In this document: piece after piece, positions 39,936-49,731 of the stretch
Position numbering within the stretch: position 1 is the first letter of the stretch
Layout of the letters: each line of letters opens with the position of its first letter
Assembly: GCA_007694935.1 (NCBI GenBank)
Contig: REES01000139.1
Location: 1 to 64,000, forward strand
Length of the DNA stretch: 64,000 nucleotides
Source of the DNA: Rhodospirillales bacterium
GTDB lineage: Bacteria > Pseudomonadota > Alphaproteobacteria > Rhodospirillales > Defluviicoccaceae
Direction: 5' to 3'
The notes under the pieces: generated by a model
The model's input: the letters and a program-made list of their open reading frames with translations, nothing else
The model's database searches: none
Told to the model about the DNA's origin: nothing
Made by a program: the position numbers and the translations under genes

Positions 39936-42458
39936 ACCCGTCCCGGTGGTCGGTCCTGACGCGGCGCTGCCCCCGCTGCCGCGCAGCACCTCCTGCCGAC
40001 CGGTGGGCACGGTTCCCGGCTTGAATGCCTCGAAGATGACATTGCGGCCGCCGCCGGAGACGGCGCGGCCGGTGCCCGCATCCACCCGCACCAGCCGTAC
40101 ACCGGACGGCACCCGGAACGGCACCGCCGGGGTGTCTTCGAGGGCCGCAGCCATGAAGTCACGGAAGATCGGTGACGCGACCGAAGCGCCGGTCTCCCCC
40201 CGGCCGAGGGTGCGCGGCTCGTCGAAGCCGACGAACACGCCCACTGCCAAGTCAGGGGTGAAGCCGATGAACCAGGTATCCTTGATGTCATTGGTGGTAC
40301 CGGTCTTGCCCGCGATCGGCCGGCCCAGAACGGCAATCCGCTGGCCGGTGCCCCGCTGCACCACCCCCTGGAGCATGGACACCACCTGGTAGGCGCTGGC
40401 CGGGTCGGTCACCGTCTCCCGCCGGTCGGGAAGCTGCGGCAGCGGCTGATTGGCCCAGGCCCCCGGCCGGCAACCCGGACAGTCGCGGTCGTCATGCCTG
40501 AAGACGGTGCGGCCGTGGCGGTCCTGCACCCGGTCGATCAGGGTAGGGGTGATCTTCTTGCCGCCGTTCACCAGCATCGCGTAGGCCGCGGTGAGACGCA
40601 GCAGCGTAGTCTCGCCGGCGCCAAGCGCATAGGACAGGTGCGAGGGCATTCGGTCGAAAATACCGAAGCGCTCCGCCGTGTCGCCCACGCGGGCCATGCC
40701 GACGGACTGGGCCAGCCGGACGGTCATGACGTTCCGGGACTTCTCCAGCCCCACCCGCATCGTGGTCGGCCCATAGAATTGCCGGGAGTAGTTGGACGGG
40801 GTCCATCTCGGCAGGCCCGGTCCCTGATCGAAGGAGATCGGCGCATCGAGGATGATGGTGGACGGCGTATAGCCGGCTTCAAGGGCGGCCAGGTAGACGA
40901 ACGGCTTGAACGCCGAGCCGGGCTGTCTCAGCGCCTGAGTGGCGCGGTTGAACTGGCTGCGGGCGTAGGTGTAGCCCCCGGCCATGGCCAGGATGCGCCC
41001 GGTGTGGGGATCGAGCGCCACCAGCGCCCCATCGACGTCGGGGATCTGACGCAGCGCGAAGGCGGCGCGGTCCTCGCCCTCCACGGCCTCGACGGCCACC
41101 ACATCGCCGACCGACAATACGTCGGCGGGCCGGCGGGGTGACGGACCGACCCGCTGGTCGCGCAACCCCCGTCGCGCCCAGCGCATCTCGGCGAAGGGGA
41201 TCCGGCCCACAGTCTGCCCGTCGAGCCCGACCTCGGCGAACTCGCCGGTCAGTCGCAACACCACCGCGAGTCGCCAGTTCCCGAGATCGGGCGGTCGCGG
41301 CACCGCTGCCAGCCGGTCCGCCCATGCCTCCGGCGAGGCCCCTTCCGACAGGCCGTCGAGCCGGGCGATCGCCCCCCGCCAGCCATGAGCACGATCGTAG
41401 GCTTCCAAGCCCCGGCGCAACTCACGCTCGGCAATCTCCTGGAGCCGCGGCTCCAGCGAGGCCCGCACCGCCAGGCCGCCTTCGTACAGAGCCCGTTCCC
41501 CATAGCGGGCTGCGATCTCCCGCCGGATGTCCTCGGCATAGTAGTCGGCCGAGACGAATTCGGTTTCCGCCCGCCGGCGCAGGTCAATGGGTGCCGTCCA
41601 CGCCTCCCGCGCTTCGGCCGGACTGATGTGACCGTCGTCCAGCATCCGGCCGATCACCCAGTCCCGGCGGCCCTTGGCTGCGCCGGGATGGCGCACCGGA
41701 TCGTAGTTTGCCGGCGCCTTGGGAAGCGCAGCAAGAAATGCGGCCTCGGCCAGGGTCAGTTCATCGAGAGACTTGTTGAAGTAGTTGAGGGCGGCCGCCG
41801 TCACCCCATAGGCCCCGCGACCAAGATAGATCTGGTTCAGATAGAGCTCTAGGATATGTTCCTTTGTAAAGGCCTTCTCTATCCGGAAAGACAGTATTGC
41901 TTCCTTGATCTTCCGCTCGAACGAAACATCGCTTCCCAACAGAAAGTTCTTGGCTACCTGCTGGGTGATGGTGGAGGCACCCACCAGCCGCCGATCCGTC
42001 CCCCAATTCTGCAGATTGGTGATCGCGGCGCGGACGACACCTCGGGCGTCGACTCCCGGATGGGAGAAGTAGTTCTTGTCCTCCGCCGACAGGAAAGCGT
42101 CGATCACCATCTGCGGCATCGCATCGAGCGGACGGAATACCCGCCGCTCGATGGCATACTCGGCCAGCAACCGGCCGTCGCCGGCGTACACCCGGGTGGT
42201 GACCGGCGGTTCATAATCGGCCAGTTGCGCGTAGTCGGGCAGGTCGCTGCTATAGCCGTAGATGATTGCCGCGATCACCGCCACGCCGCCGAGCACGGCG
42301 AGAAAGGTGATACCGAACAGCCCGGCGAGAACCCGAACCAGGAAGCGCGGGCGCCGGCGACGCCGTTTCGTCGGTGCGGCGGGTGCGCCGCCTTCCGGCC
42401 TCGGCGGCGCTTGCGGAACGACACGCTCGCGAGGGCCGTTCAGTTCGTTCTGGTTCAT
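39924..42458 (-). CDS. mrcA: Penicillin-binding protein 1A (bifunctional transglycosylase/transpeptidase)
   Basis: PBP1A polymerises and cross-links peptidoglycan. The 844-residue protein has a basic cytoplasmic tail (KRRRRRPRF), one membrane anchor (about 40-68), a GT51 domain with catalytic Glu126 in SAEDKNYFSHPGVD, and GASTITQQVAKNF and RKIKEAILSFRIEK. An OB-like insert follows. The transpeptidase motifs are S515-A-F-K, SRN, and KTGT in IAGKTGTTNDIKDTW. It is adjacent to the amidase gene on the same strand, a wall-remodelling pair. Confidence 0.96.
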   Translation of the reverse strand: MNQNELNGPRERVVPQAPPRPEGGAPAAPTKRRRRRPRFLVRVLAGLFGITFLAVLGGVAVIAAIIYGYSSDLPDYAQLADYEPPVTTRVYAGDGRLLAEYAIERRVFRPLDAMPQMVIDAFLSAEDKNYFSHPGVDARGVVRAAITNLQNWGTDRRLVGASTITQQVAKNFLLGSDVSFERKIKEAILSFRIEKAFTKEHILELYLNQIYLGRGAYGVTAAALNYFNKSLDELTLAEAAFLAALPKAPANYDPVRHPGAAKGRRDWVIGRMLDDGHISPAEAREAWTAPIDLRRRAETEFVSADYYAEDIRREIAARYGERALYEGGLAVRASLEPRLQEIAERELRRGLEAYDRAHGWRGAIARLDGLSEGASPEAWADRLAAVPRPPDLGNWRLAVVLRLTGEFAEVGLDGQTVGRIPFAEMRWARRGLRDQRVGPSPRRPADVLSVGDVVAVEAVEGEDRAAFALRQIPDVDGALVALDPHTGRILAMAGGYTYARSQFNRATQALRQPGSAFKPFVYLAALEAGYTPSTIILDAPISFDQGPGLPRWTPSNYSRQFYGPTTMRVGLEKSRNVMTVRLAQSVGMARVGDTAERFGIFDRMPSHLSYALGAGETTLLRLTAAYAMLVNGGKKITPTLIDRVQDRHGRTVFRHDDRDCPGCRPGAWANQPLPQLPDRRETVTDPASAYQVVSMLQGVVQRGTGQRIAVLGRPIAGKTGTTNDIKDTWFIGFTPDLAVGVFVGFDEPRTLGRGETGASVASPIFRDFMAAALEDTPAVPFRVPSGVRLVRVDAGTGRAVSGGGRNVIFEAFKPGTVPTGRQEVLRGSGGSAASGPTTGTGGLY

Positions 42459-42538
42459 CCCCGATATCCCGTCACGCCGACTTCCCGTCTGCGACCCCGC
42501 TCACTTCCGCGGGGACCAGAACCGTACCGGACCGGCCG

Positions 42539-43873
42539 TTATCGTTGCGCCTGAGCGACGCCGACGAAGTAGGTGTCGACGCCGCGGGCGATGGCCCGGG
42601 CCAATCGCCGGAGATAGGCCGGTTGCTGGAGCCGGCGGGCGTCCTCGTCGTTGGAGAGATGCCCGAGTTCGACCAGCACGGACGGCACATCGGGCGCCTT
42701 GAGGACAGCAAAGCCGGCGAACCGATGGGTATTGCGCAACAAGCTGGTCTCCCGCCCGAGTTCGTGCACCAGCATGGTTGCGAACTGCGCGGACTGGTTC
42801 ATCGTCTCGCGCTGCGCCAGGTTGATAAGAATGCTCGCCACCTCCGGCGCCTCGTGCGACAGATCCACACCAGCGATCAGATCGGCCTTGTTCTCCCGTT
42901 CGGCAAGGGCCGCGGCTTCGGCATCCGATGCCCGCTCGGAGAGGGTATACACGGAAACGCCCCGCACGCGGGGGTCGGGATTGGTGTCAGCATGCAAGGA
43001 AATGAACACGTCCGCATTGGCCGAGCGTGCCCGCGCCACCCGATCCTGCAAACGAATCAACCGGTCGTCGTCCCGGGTCAGGACGACAGTGTAGCGGCCG
43101 AGCGCCTGCAACTCCTCTCGCAGCAACCGCGCTGCCGCCAGGGTCACATGCTTCTCGTACACGCCGGACCGGCTGATCGCACCCGGGTCCGCCCCGCCAT
43201 GACCCGGGTCGAGAACGATCACCGGACGGCGCCGAACCGGAGGCGGCTTCGGGGTGGGAACCCCGAAGCGTGCTTTGCCGATACTGGCCTGGGGTAAAGG
43301 CTGAACCTGCGGCAGCCTTGCCGCCGACGGCGTCGGGCGCACCACCGAGTGTGCCGTAGTCCGCAGGTACTGGGCAAACAGGATGGGCGGGACCTCCACC
43401 AGATCGACCACCAGGCGGTAGCCGCGACCGTCCATACGTTCCACCAGCACAGCCCCGTCGACCCCGACCGGCTTGCGGCACTCGAGAACCACCCGCGATG
43501 TCCCCGGCCGGAACACGCCATAGCGCACGCGGCTGATCAGCGGGTCCGTCACCGGCAGGTCGCGATCGCGCAGGGTCCAGCGGGCCTCCGTCAGGTCGAT
43601 CACGATCCGGCAGGGCTCGCCGAGCGCGAAGATGTCGTAATCCACCTTGCCGCTGGTCTCGAGGACCACCCGGGTCATCGATTCGTGCTGGGCCACCCGG
43701 GCATCAAGGATCGAGAGAACGCCTTGGGCCAGCGCCGGAAAGGCTGCCGCCTGAACCGACAGGACAACCGCGAGCACAGCCGCCGTTCGCAGCCACCACC
43801 ACCAAAGAGTGCGATCCTGCCCGCCCATGTCGATCCATCCGGCTGTGCTCAGTCGGCCTGGATTTACCGCCAT
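42539..43873 (-). CDS. amiC: N-acetylmuramoyl-L-alanine amidase with AMIN domain (AmiC-like)
   Basis: The protein (about 444 residues) has a signal peptide (LRTAAVLAVVLSVQAAAFPALAQ), an AMIN domain that targets septal wall (VLETSGKVDYDIFALGEPCR), a proline-rich linker, and the zinc amidase domain (VIVLDPGHGGADPGA, SLHADTNPDPRVRG, VLVELGHLSNDED). It cleaves peptide stems from glycan in daughter-cell separation. The N terminus is uncertain: ATG 43873, ATG 43828 (with GGATGGA upstream) and TTG 43897 are all possible. All keep the signal peptide. Confidence 0.93.
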   Translation of the reverse strand: MAVNPGRLSTAGWIDMGGQDRTLWWWWLRTAAVLAVVLSVQAAAFPALAQGVLSILDARVAQHESMTRVVLETSGKVDYDIFALGEPCRIVIDLTEARWTLRDRDLPVTDPLISRVRYGVFRPGTSRVVLECRKPVGVDGAVLVERMDGRGYRLVVDLVEVPPILFAQYLRTTAHSVVRPTPSAARLPQVQPLPQASIGKARFGVPTPKPPPVRRRPVIVLDPGHGGADPGAISRSGVYEKHVTLAAARLLREELQALGRYTVVLTRDDDRLIRLQDRVARARSANADVFISLHADTNPDPRVRGVSVYTLSERASDAEAAALAERENKADLIAGVDLSHEAPEVASILINLAQRETMNQSAQFATMLVHELGRETSLLRNTHRFAGFAVLKAPDVPSVLVELGHLSNDEDARRLQQPAYLRRLARAIARGVDTYFVGVAQAQR

Positions 43874-44288
43874 TTTCCGCGGTTTTTCAATGCCCAAGGA
43901 GGCTCCCTCGCGAGCGCGCCACGCGCCGTAGCATGATTTCGCGATTGTGGAAACCTAATCCTGCCTGTATGTTAATGGCGCATTGGCCTTCGTTCGGAGC
44001 CCTGCCGGCGCGTCGCTTTGTTGAGCAGGTGTTGCGGATGAGCGACGCCACGGTTCGCGTGTGAGGGTTCCGGAACGGCGTCGCAAGGTTGGCCGGTGCT
44101 GCTTCTGAGGACGTTGATTTCCATGCCCATGAGTGCAGCGCGATCGATTCGGTCCCACCCCGCCGCCCGCGGCCGGGTGATACCGCCGATTGCTGCCGCC
44201 CGCGGCACCCCCTCAACCAACAACGCTATGCGCATCCGGCGCCGACCCGCTCCGCGCCCCGTCGATGCGTTCCGGAGAACAGGAATTC
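43874..44288. other. 415-bp gap between amiC and rne; long rne leader
   Basis: The plus-strand part should contain the rne promoter and a long 5' UTR, including the hairpin at 44042-44084 and two copies of CCGCCCGCGGC (near 44162 and 44200). The left end is the amiC upstream region on the other strand. I see no protein-coding gene. Several in-frame starts before 44289 exist, but they lack conservation and a ribosome-binding site. Confidence 0.55.
44042..44084 (+). other. Hairpin in the rne leader
   Basis: GCGACGCC (44042-44049) pairs perfectly with GGCGTCGC (44077-44084) around a 27-nt loop that can pair further (GGTTC with GGAAC). In E. coli the rne 5' UTR hairpins bind RNase E and set its own mRNA level. 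The same role is inferred here only from position. Confidence 0.4.
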
Positions 44289-46997
44289 ATGGCCATCAAA
44301 CGTATGTTGCTCGATGCGGCCCACCCGGAAGAGACCCGTGTTGCCGTCATCGAAGGAGACCGGCTCACTGACTACGACGTCGAGGTCGCATCCCGGCGTC
44401 AACTCAAGGGCAATATTTATCTCGCCAAGGTCACACGCGTCGAACCGTCGCTGCAGGCGGCATTCGTCGAATATGGCGGCAATCGTCACGGCTTCCTGGC
44501 TTTCAACGAGATCCACCCCGACTACTACCAGATCCCGGTCGCTGACCGGGAAGCTCTGCTGGCCGAGCAGGCGGCGGCGGAGCAGGTGGCGGACGCGGCG
44601 AAGCCCGTGGAGAACGCCACCGACAACGGTGACGGCGTCGACACCGTGGGCGGCGTCGACGATGACGAGGACGACGTCGAGTTGCCGCACGTTCGGCCAT
44701 CGTCGCGCCACTACAAGATCCAGGAGGTCATCAAGCGCCGACAGATCCTGCTCGTCCAGGTGACCAAGGAGGAGCGGGGCACCAAGGGGGCGGCGCTGAC
44801 GACCTATCTGTCCCTGGCCGGGCGGTATTGCGTGCTGATGCCCAATACCGTTCGGGGCGGTGGCATCTCGCGCAAGATCACCAGCGCCACCGATCGCAAA
44901 CGGTTGAAAAAAATCGTGGGCGAACTCGGCGTTCCGGAGGGAATGGCGGTCATCCTGCGAACCGCCGGCTCGGAGCGAAGCAAGGCGGAGATTCGCCGGG
45001 ACTACGAGTACCTGATCCGGTTGTGGAGCAGCATCCGCGAAGTCACGCTCAAGTCCATGGCCCCGACGCTCGTCTACGAGGAAGGAAACCTGATCAAGCG
45101 GTCGATCCGCGATCTCTACGACCGAAGCACCGACGAGATCCTGGTTGAAGGCGAGACCGCCTATCGCACCGCCAAGGATTTCATGAGGTTGTTCATTCCG
45201 AGCCATGCCAAGCGGGTGAAGCTCTATGAAGAGGCGCGACGGCCGCTGTTTCTTCGATACAACGTCCACAACGAACTGGAAGCGCTGCACCTTCCGTTCG
45301 TTGGGCTGAAAAGCGGCGGCTCGATCGTCCTCAATCCCACCGAGGCCCTGGTGGCTGTGGACGTCAACTCGGGACGATCGACGCGGGAACGTCACATTGA
45401 GGAAACCGCCCTTCGGACCAATCTGGAGGCGTGTGACGAGATCGCCCGCCAGCTCCGGCTGCGTGACCTTGCCGGCCTGATCGTCGTCGACTTCATCGAC
45501 ATGGAGAACACCCGCAACCAGGGCCAAGTCGAGCGCCGTCTCAAGGAGGCGATGAAGCTGGACCGGGCCCGGGTGCAGATCGGACGCATCAGCCCGTTCG
45601 GACTTCTCGAGCTGTCCCGCCAGCGGCTGAGGCCCAGCCTGCTGGAGACCAGCTTCGAGGTCTGTCCAAGCTGTTCCGGCACCGGCCTGCGGCGGAGCAA
45701 GGAATCCACCGCACTCGCCATCCTTCGCCGGATCGAGCAGACCCTGATGGACGGCAAGGCCGGAACCGTCAACGCCGCAATGCCGACAACGGTCGCGTTC
45801 TACCTCCTCAACCAGAAGCGCAAGGCTTTGCTGGCGATCGAGGATCGGTTCCAGGTCGGGATCAGCGTCATGCCGCGGGACGACCTGCCGCCGCCGCACT
45901 TCGAGATCGAGGTGAGCGGAGAGCCGCCGGTCGAGGCGGAACCGATGCCGATCGTGGAGGAGCTGGTGGAGGCGGACGGCGCCGAGGTCGAGGACGCCGC
46001 CGGCGCCATGGCCGAACGCGGCGACGATGCCAAGCGGAGCCGGCGGCGACGCCCGCGCCGACGGGGCCGGACCGAAGGCGAGACGACCGAGGTCGCCGCT
46101 TCCGACACCGACGAGACCGCCCCTGCCGACGCCGAAGACGGTATCTCCGACGAGACCGAAACCATGGAGGCAGACGAAGCGGCCGACGCCGGGAGCGATC
46201 GCCACGACGCAGAGCAGTCGGAGGATGCGGCCTCTCTTGCCAAGAAGCGCCGGCGACGCGGGCGACGCGGCGGCCGCCGCCGACCCCGGCGGTCCGGGGA
46301 AGAAGCAGTCGAAGCCGAAGCCGAAGCGGCGACCGGCTACGCGACTGGTCCCTTCTCCAGCCTGCCCGGTCCGGGCACTCTGCTGGCCGGCCCCGCCACT
46401 GATCATGACCATGACCATGGTTTCGAGGATCGCGACGCGCTCGCAACGGCGGATGAGGCTGGCCCCGAGGCGCCGGGGGTGACCGCGGGGATGGCACCCG
46501 ATGGCACCGGCGCCCCATTCGATGTGATCGGCGTCGCCCATGACGAACCCGGATCAGAAACGCCTGGCGGGCCGGTGGAGGCGGAAGCGCCATCCGAAGC
46601 GCCAGAACACGCACCGGAGCCGATGGCCCCTGCGACCATGCAACCGACGCCGGGCACCGAGCCCGCCGAACCCGTGACGGAGGAGGCGCTCGCCGAGGTG
46701 GAGATGGCGGCGCCGATGGTTGCCGGCGGCTGGGGTGAGCCGTCACCCCCGGCCAACGGAGAGTCCAGCGCGGTCCCCATGAGGCACGACGCGGACCAGC
46801 GGGCCGTGCCGGAGTCGGCCGGTCCGCAGATGGACGGGTCCGATGTGGCCGGCGATGACGAGGCCGACACCGCCGATGACGAACCGGTGGCCGAAGGCCG
46901 GGGAGCCGGCCACTCTGTCGTCGTCCACGTCGGCAGCGGCGACGACGGCGCCGCCGATAGCCGCCGCCGCGGCTGGTGGCGACGGTCGCTGGAGTAG
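44289..46997 (+). CDS. rne: Ribonuclease E
   Basis: RNase E starts mRNA decay and processes rRNA and tRNA precursors. The 902-residue protein starts MAIKRMLLDAAHPEETRVAV. Its S1 domain (GNIYLAKVTRVEPSLQAAFVEY) is split by an acidic insert at about 85-135 (DDDEDDVELPHV). The catalytic core has the DNase I-like VVDFIDMENTRNQ, and the zinc link is C459-P-S-C462. The C-terminal half is disordered, with arginine-rich blocks ([30 protein letters not shown]) in acidic surroundings, the usual degradosome scaffold. AGGAATTC precedes the ATG at 44289. Confidence 0.96.
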   Translation: MAIKRMLLDAAHPEETRVAVIEGDRLTDYDVEVASRRQLKGNIYLAKVTRVEPSLQAAFVEYGGNRHGFLAFNEIHPDYYQIPVADREALLAEQAAAEQVADAAKPVENATDNGDGVDTVGGVDDDEDDVELPHVRPSSRHYKIQEVIKRRQILLVQVTKEERGTKGAALTTYLSLAGRYCVLMPNTVRGGGISRKITSATDRKRLKKIVGELGVPEGMAVILRTAGSERSKAEIRRDYEYLIRLWSSIREVTLKSMAPTLVYEEGNLIKRSIRDLYDRSTDEILVEGETAYRTAKDFMRLFIPSHAKRVKLYEEARRPLFLRYNVHNELEALHLPFVGLKSGGSIVLNPTEALVAVDVNSGRSTRERHIEETALRTNLEACDEIARQLRLRDLAGLIVVDFIDMENTRNQGQVERRLKEAMKLDRARVQIGRISPFGLLELSRQRLRPSLLETSFEVCPSCSGTGLRRSKESTALAILRRIEQTLMDGKAGTVNAAMPTTVAFYLLNQKRKALLAIEDRFQVGISVMPRDDLPPPHFEIEVSGEPPVEAEPMPIVEELVEADGAEVEDAAGAMAERGDDAKRSRRRRPRRRGRTEGETTEVAASDTDETAPADAEDGISDETETMEADEAADAGSDRHDAEQSEDAASLAKKRRRRGRRGGRRRPRRSGEEAVEAEAEAATGYATGPFSSLPGPGTLLAGPATDHDHDHGFEDRDALATADEAGPEAPGVTAGMAPDGTGAPFDVIGVAHDEPGSETPGGPVEAEAPSEAPEHAPEPMAPATMQPTPGTEPAEPVTEEALAEVEMAAPMVAGGWGEPSPPANGESSAVPMRHDADQRAVPESAGPQMDGSDVAGDDEADTADDEPVAEGRGAGHSVVVHVGSGDDGAADSRRRGWWRRSLE

Positions 46998-47008
46998 CGG
47001 CCGCCGGG

Positions 47009-48187
47009 TCAGCCCAGCCAGGCCACCAGCCGGCGCGCAGCCTCGACGATCTCGGATTCGGGACCGGCAAAGGAAAGGCGGATGAACCGATGCCCCCGCG
47101 CGGGATCGAAATCGATTCCCGGCGTCACGGCAACTCCGGTCTCCGCCAGCAGCCGCCGGCAGAAGGCCTGGCTGTCATCGGTCAGCGCCCCGATGTCGGC
47201 ATAGACGTAGAAGGCACCCTCGGCTGCCGCCAGCCTGGTCAGCCCTGCCCGCGGCAACGCACGCAACAGCACGTCGCGGTTGCGCGCGTAACGGGCGACG
47301 TTGGCATCCAGCACGGCGCGGCAGTCGAATGCTGCGATCGCCGCATGCTGGGCCGGCGCTGACGGGCTGATGAACAGGTTCTGGGCGAGGCATTCCACCG
47401 GGCGCAACAACCGCTCCGGCACCACCATCCAGCCCAGCCGCCAGCCGGTCATCGCGTAGTACTTGGAAAAGCTGTTGACGACGATGGCGTCGCCGGTCAG
47501 CGCCAGGAGCGTCTCCGCGGCCCCGGCATAGGTGATGCCGTGATAGATCTCATCCGAGACCAGCCACGCACCGTGGCCGGCACACCACCCGGCAAGGTCG
47601 TCGAGCTGTTGGCGCCGGAGCATGGTGCCGGTCGGATTGGCGGGACTGGCGACGATCAAGCCGGCCAAGGGCGCCGCCGCCGCGGCCTGATCCAGATGGT
47701 CCACGGTCGGCTGAAAATTGCTGGCCGCATCGGCCGGGATGGCCACGGGGGTGACGCCCAGGGCGGTTAGGATGTTGCGGTAGGCCGGATAGCCGGGACT
47801 GGCCAGCGCCACCCGGTGGCCGGCATCGAAGGCCGCGAGGAAACCCAGGATGAACGCGCCGGACGCCCCGGCGGTAACCACGACGCGGCGCCAGTCCAGA
47901 TCGACGTCGTACACCTCGCCGTAGTGGCGGGCAATCCGCCGGCGGAGTGGCTCCAGCCCCAGGGCATCGGTGTAGCCGAGCCGGTCCCGGGTCATGGCAT
48001 CCCGGACCGCGTCCAGGACGGGCGCCGGCACCCCGGTGCCGGGCTGCCCCACCTCCAGGTGCAAGACGTCGCCGCCGGCCGCGGCGCGCTCGTTGGCCGC
48101 CCGCATCACGTCCATCACGATGAAAGGGGGAATCCCGCCGCGGCGGGCGATCCGGGGCGAATCGACGGGCGTGCCTTGGTCCGGCAT
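47009..48187 (-). CDS. Class I/II pyridoxal-phosphate aminotransferase
   Basis: The 392-residue protein is a fold-type I aminotransferase: LHLEVGQPGTGVPAPVL, YTDALGLEPLRRRIARHYG, ASPANPTGTML, VSDEIYHGITY (Asp and Tyr contacting PLP), the Schiff-base Lys in NSFSKYYAMTGWRLGW, and RFIRLSFAG with the carboxylate-binding Arg. The amino donor and acceptor cannot be told from sequence. The ATG at 48187 is preferred to a TTG at 48202. It follows the GGT-like gene on the same strand with near overlap and may share its transcript. Confidence 0.9.
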   Translation of the reverse strand: MPDQGTPVDSPRIARRGGIPPFIVMDVMRAANERAAAGGDVLHLEVGQPGTGVPAPVLDAVRDAMTRDRLGYTDALGLEPLRRRIARHYGEVYDVDLDWRRVVVTAGASGAFILGFLAAFDAGHRVALASPGYPAYRNILTALGVTPVAIPADAASNFQPTVDHLDQAAAAAPLAGLIVASPANPTGTMLRRQQLDDLAGWCAGHGAWLVSDEIYHGITYAGAAETLLALTGDAIVVNSFSKYYAMTGWRLGWMVVPERLLRPVECLAQNLFISPSAPAQHAAIAAFDCRAVLDANVARYARNRDVLLRALPRAGLTRLAAAEGAFYVYADIGALTDDSQAFCRRLLAETGVAVTPGIDFDPARGHRFIRLSFAGPESEIVEAARRLVAWLG

Positions 48188-48198
48188 GGTTGTCCCGA

Positions 48199-49731
48199 TC
48201 AATCCGCCATCACCGCGAGGCCCAGACCGCGCGGATCGTGGCCGGCGACACAGCTTTGCGGCCGCGGTGGCAGCCCCTCCGGGCAGGCGACGACATTGAC
48301 CTTACCGAGCGACGGCAGCCCGACGACGCGACGGCCCAGGCCGGCGGCCACCCGCTGCGCTGCCGCCGCAGCACCGGGTTCGGCGTGGACCAGGCCCGGC
48401 ATCGGACCGGCCAGAAGCCGGGGTGCGGCCAGGGCCCGGGGAAGCGGTTCGTCCGCAATCAGCACGTCGGCTGCCACCTGAACGAGGGCACCGGGGGCCG
48501 CCGCGCCACCGGAAGCCGCTGCGGCAAGAAAGAAACTCCGCACGTTCTCGTTCACCATCAGCATCGGCCCAAGGGCGGTAGCGCCGCGGCCGCCCGGCCC
48601 CGGCGCCGCCGCCAGGACGATGCCGAGGTCGGCAACGACCCGGCCGGTCCCGAACAGGCTGTTGAGAGTGACCGCACACACTGCCGCCGAACCTTCACGA
48701 TCCGCAGCGACAAAGGTGGCCGCCGACGGGTTCTCCAGCGACTCGCCGCCGGCACTGCCCGATCTGGCGTGCATCGCCAGACCGGCTTCGGCGATCGCGG
48801 CCAGCCGGCCTTCGGTATCGGCCCGGCGGTAGCCGCCGCGATCCATCAGGTATGTCAACATGTCCGCCGCGCGCGCGCCACCATGGGGCGGCGGCGACGC
48901 GAAATGGATTACGTGGTTGCCCATGGCGACCCGGACGGAGGGGCGCCACTCCGGCGCATAGTTCCGCAGGTCGTCCATGGAGAGCCGACCGCCGGCGGCT
49001 TCCACACCCTCGGCGAGTTGGCGGGCCAAGGAACCGGTGTAAAAGGCCCCCGCCCCTTCGGCACGGACCCGCCCCAGCACTGCCGCGAGTTCGACCTGCC
49101 GCAGCATGTCGCCTGCCCGAACCAGTCGTCGTTCCGCCGGAACGCCGAAGGCCCGTCGCATGCTGGGCTCCGCCTCCAGAGCGGCGGCTACCTCAGCCAT
49201 ATCGTTCGCCAGCGCGCGCGACACCGGTGCCCCGAACCGGGCCAGGTTCTCCGCCGGCGCCAGCACCTGAGACCAGCGCAACCGCCCGAAGCGTGCATGA
49301 AAGGCGAAAAAGCCGCGCACGTTGCCGGGTACGGCAACCGGCCGGTCGCCACCGCTGTCCTGAGGCGCGCGGGCGAGAAACTCGATGGCGGCCACTTGCC
49401 CACTCGCGCGGTCGAAGCCGAGACAGACGCCGCCGCCGCCGAGGCTGGCCGATGACGGCAGGGTCACCGCCGAGGCGAAATACATCGCCACCACGGCATC
49501 GGCAGCGGTGCCGCCCGCCGACAGCACGTCGCGCCCGATCAGTGCGGCCTGAGGCTCGTCGGCAGCGACGCCGCCAAGGAATCCTTCCACATAGCCGACG
49601 GTGCCGAGTTCCCGGTCGGAGCCGCCGCAGGCCGTCAAGCCCGCCGCCATCTGGACCGCGACCAACAGGCCGGCGATTTGACCCCACCGCCTCCGGCGAT
49701 TACCTACCTTGAAACAGATCGAGATGCCCAC
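48199..49731 (-). CDS. Gamma-glutamyltransferase-like lipoprotein, probably inactive
   Basis: The protein (about 510 residues) is collinear with gamma-glutamyltransferases (GGTAADAVVAMYFASAVTLP, SLGGGGVCLGFD, VPGNVRGFFAFHARFG, LNSLFGTGRVV). It has a lipoprotein-like start (LLVAVQMAAGLTAC-GG). The key active-site residues are absent. The small-subunit start, normally T-T-H-Y-S, reads A-A-T-F-V, so the nucleophile Thr is Ala. The R-E-M-A-P substrate-binding segment reads L-A-R-A-P, and the S-S pair is not found. Autocleavage is therefore unlikely. The start is uncertain: GTG 49731, ATG 49764 or GTG 49788. All overlap the divergent protease gene. Confidence 0.8.
   Translation of the reverse strand: MGISICFKVGNRRRRWGQIAGLLVAVQMAAGLTACGGSDRELGTVGYVEGFLGGVAADEPQAALIGRDVLSAGGTAADAVVAMYFASAVTLPSSASLGGGGVCLGFDRASGQVAAIEFLARAPQDSGGDRPVAVPGNVRGFFAFHARFGRLRWSQVLAPAENLARFGAPVSRALANDMAEVAAALEAEPSMRRAFGVPAERRLVRAGDMLRQVELAAVLGRVRAEGAGAFYTGSLARQLAEGVEAAGGRLSMDDLRNYAPEWRPSVRVAMGNHVIHFASPPPHGGARAADMLTYLMDRGGYRRADTEGRLAAIAEAGLAMHARSGSAGGESLENPSAATFVAADREGSAAVCAVTLNSLFGTGRVVADLGIVLAAAPGPGGRGATALGPMLMVNENVRSFFLAAAASGGAAAPGALVQVAADVLIADEPLPRALAAPRLLAGPMPGLVHAEPGAAAAAQRVAAGLGRRVVGLPSLGKVNVVACPEGLPPRPQSCVAGHDPRGLGLAVMAD

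Noticed and set aside
44226-46541. A 771-codon minus-strand open frame opposite rne
   Set aside because: It is a shadow of rne; the opposite strand has all RNase E motifs.
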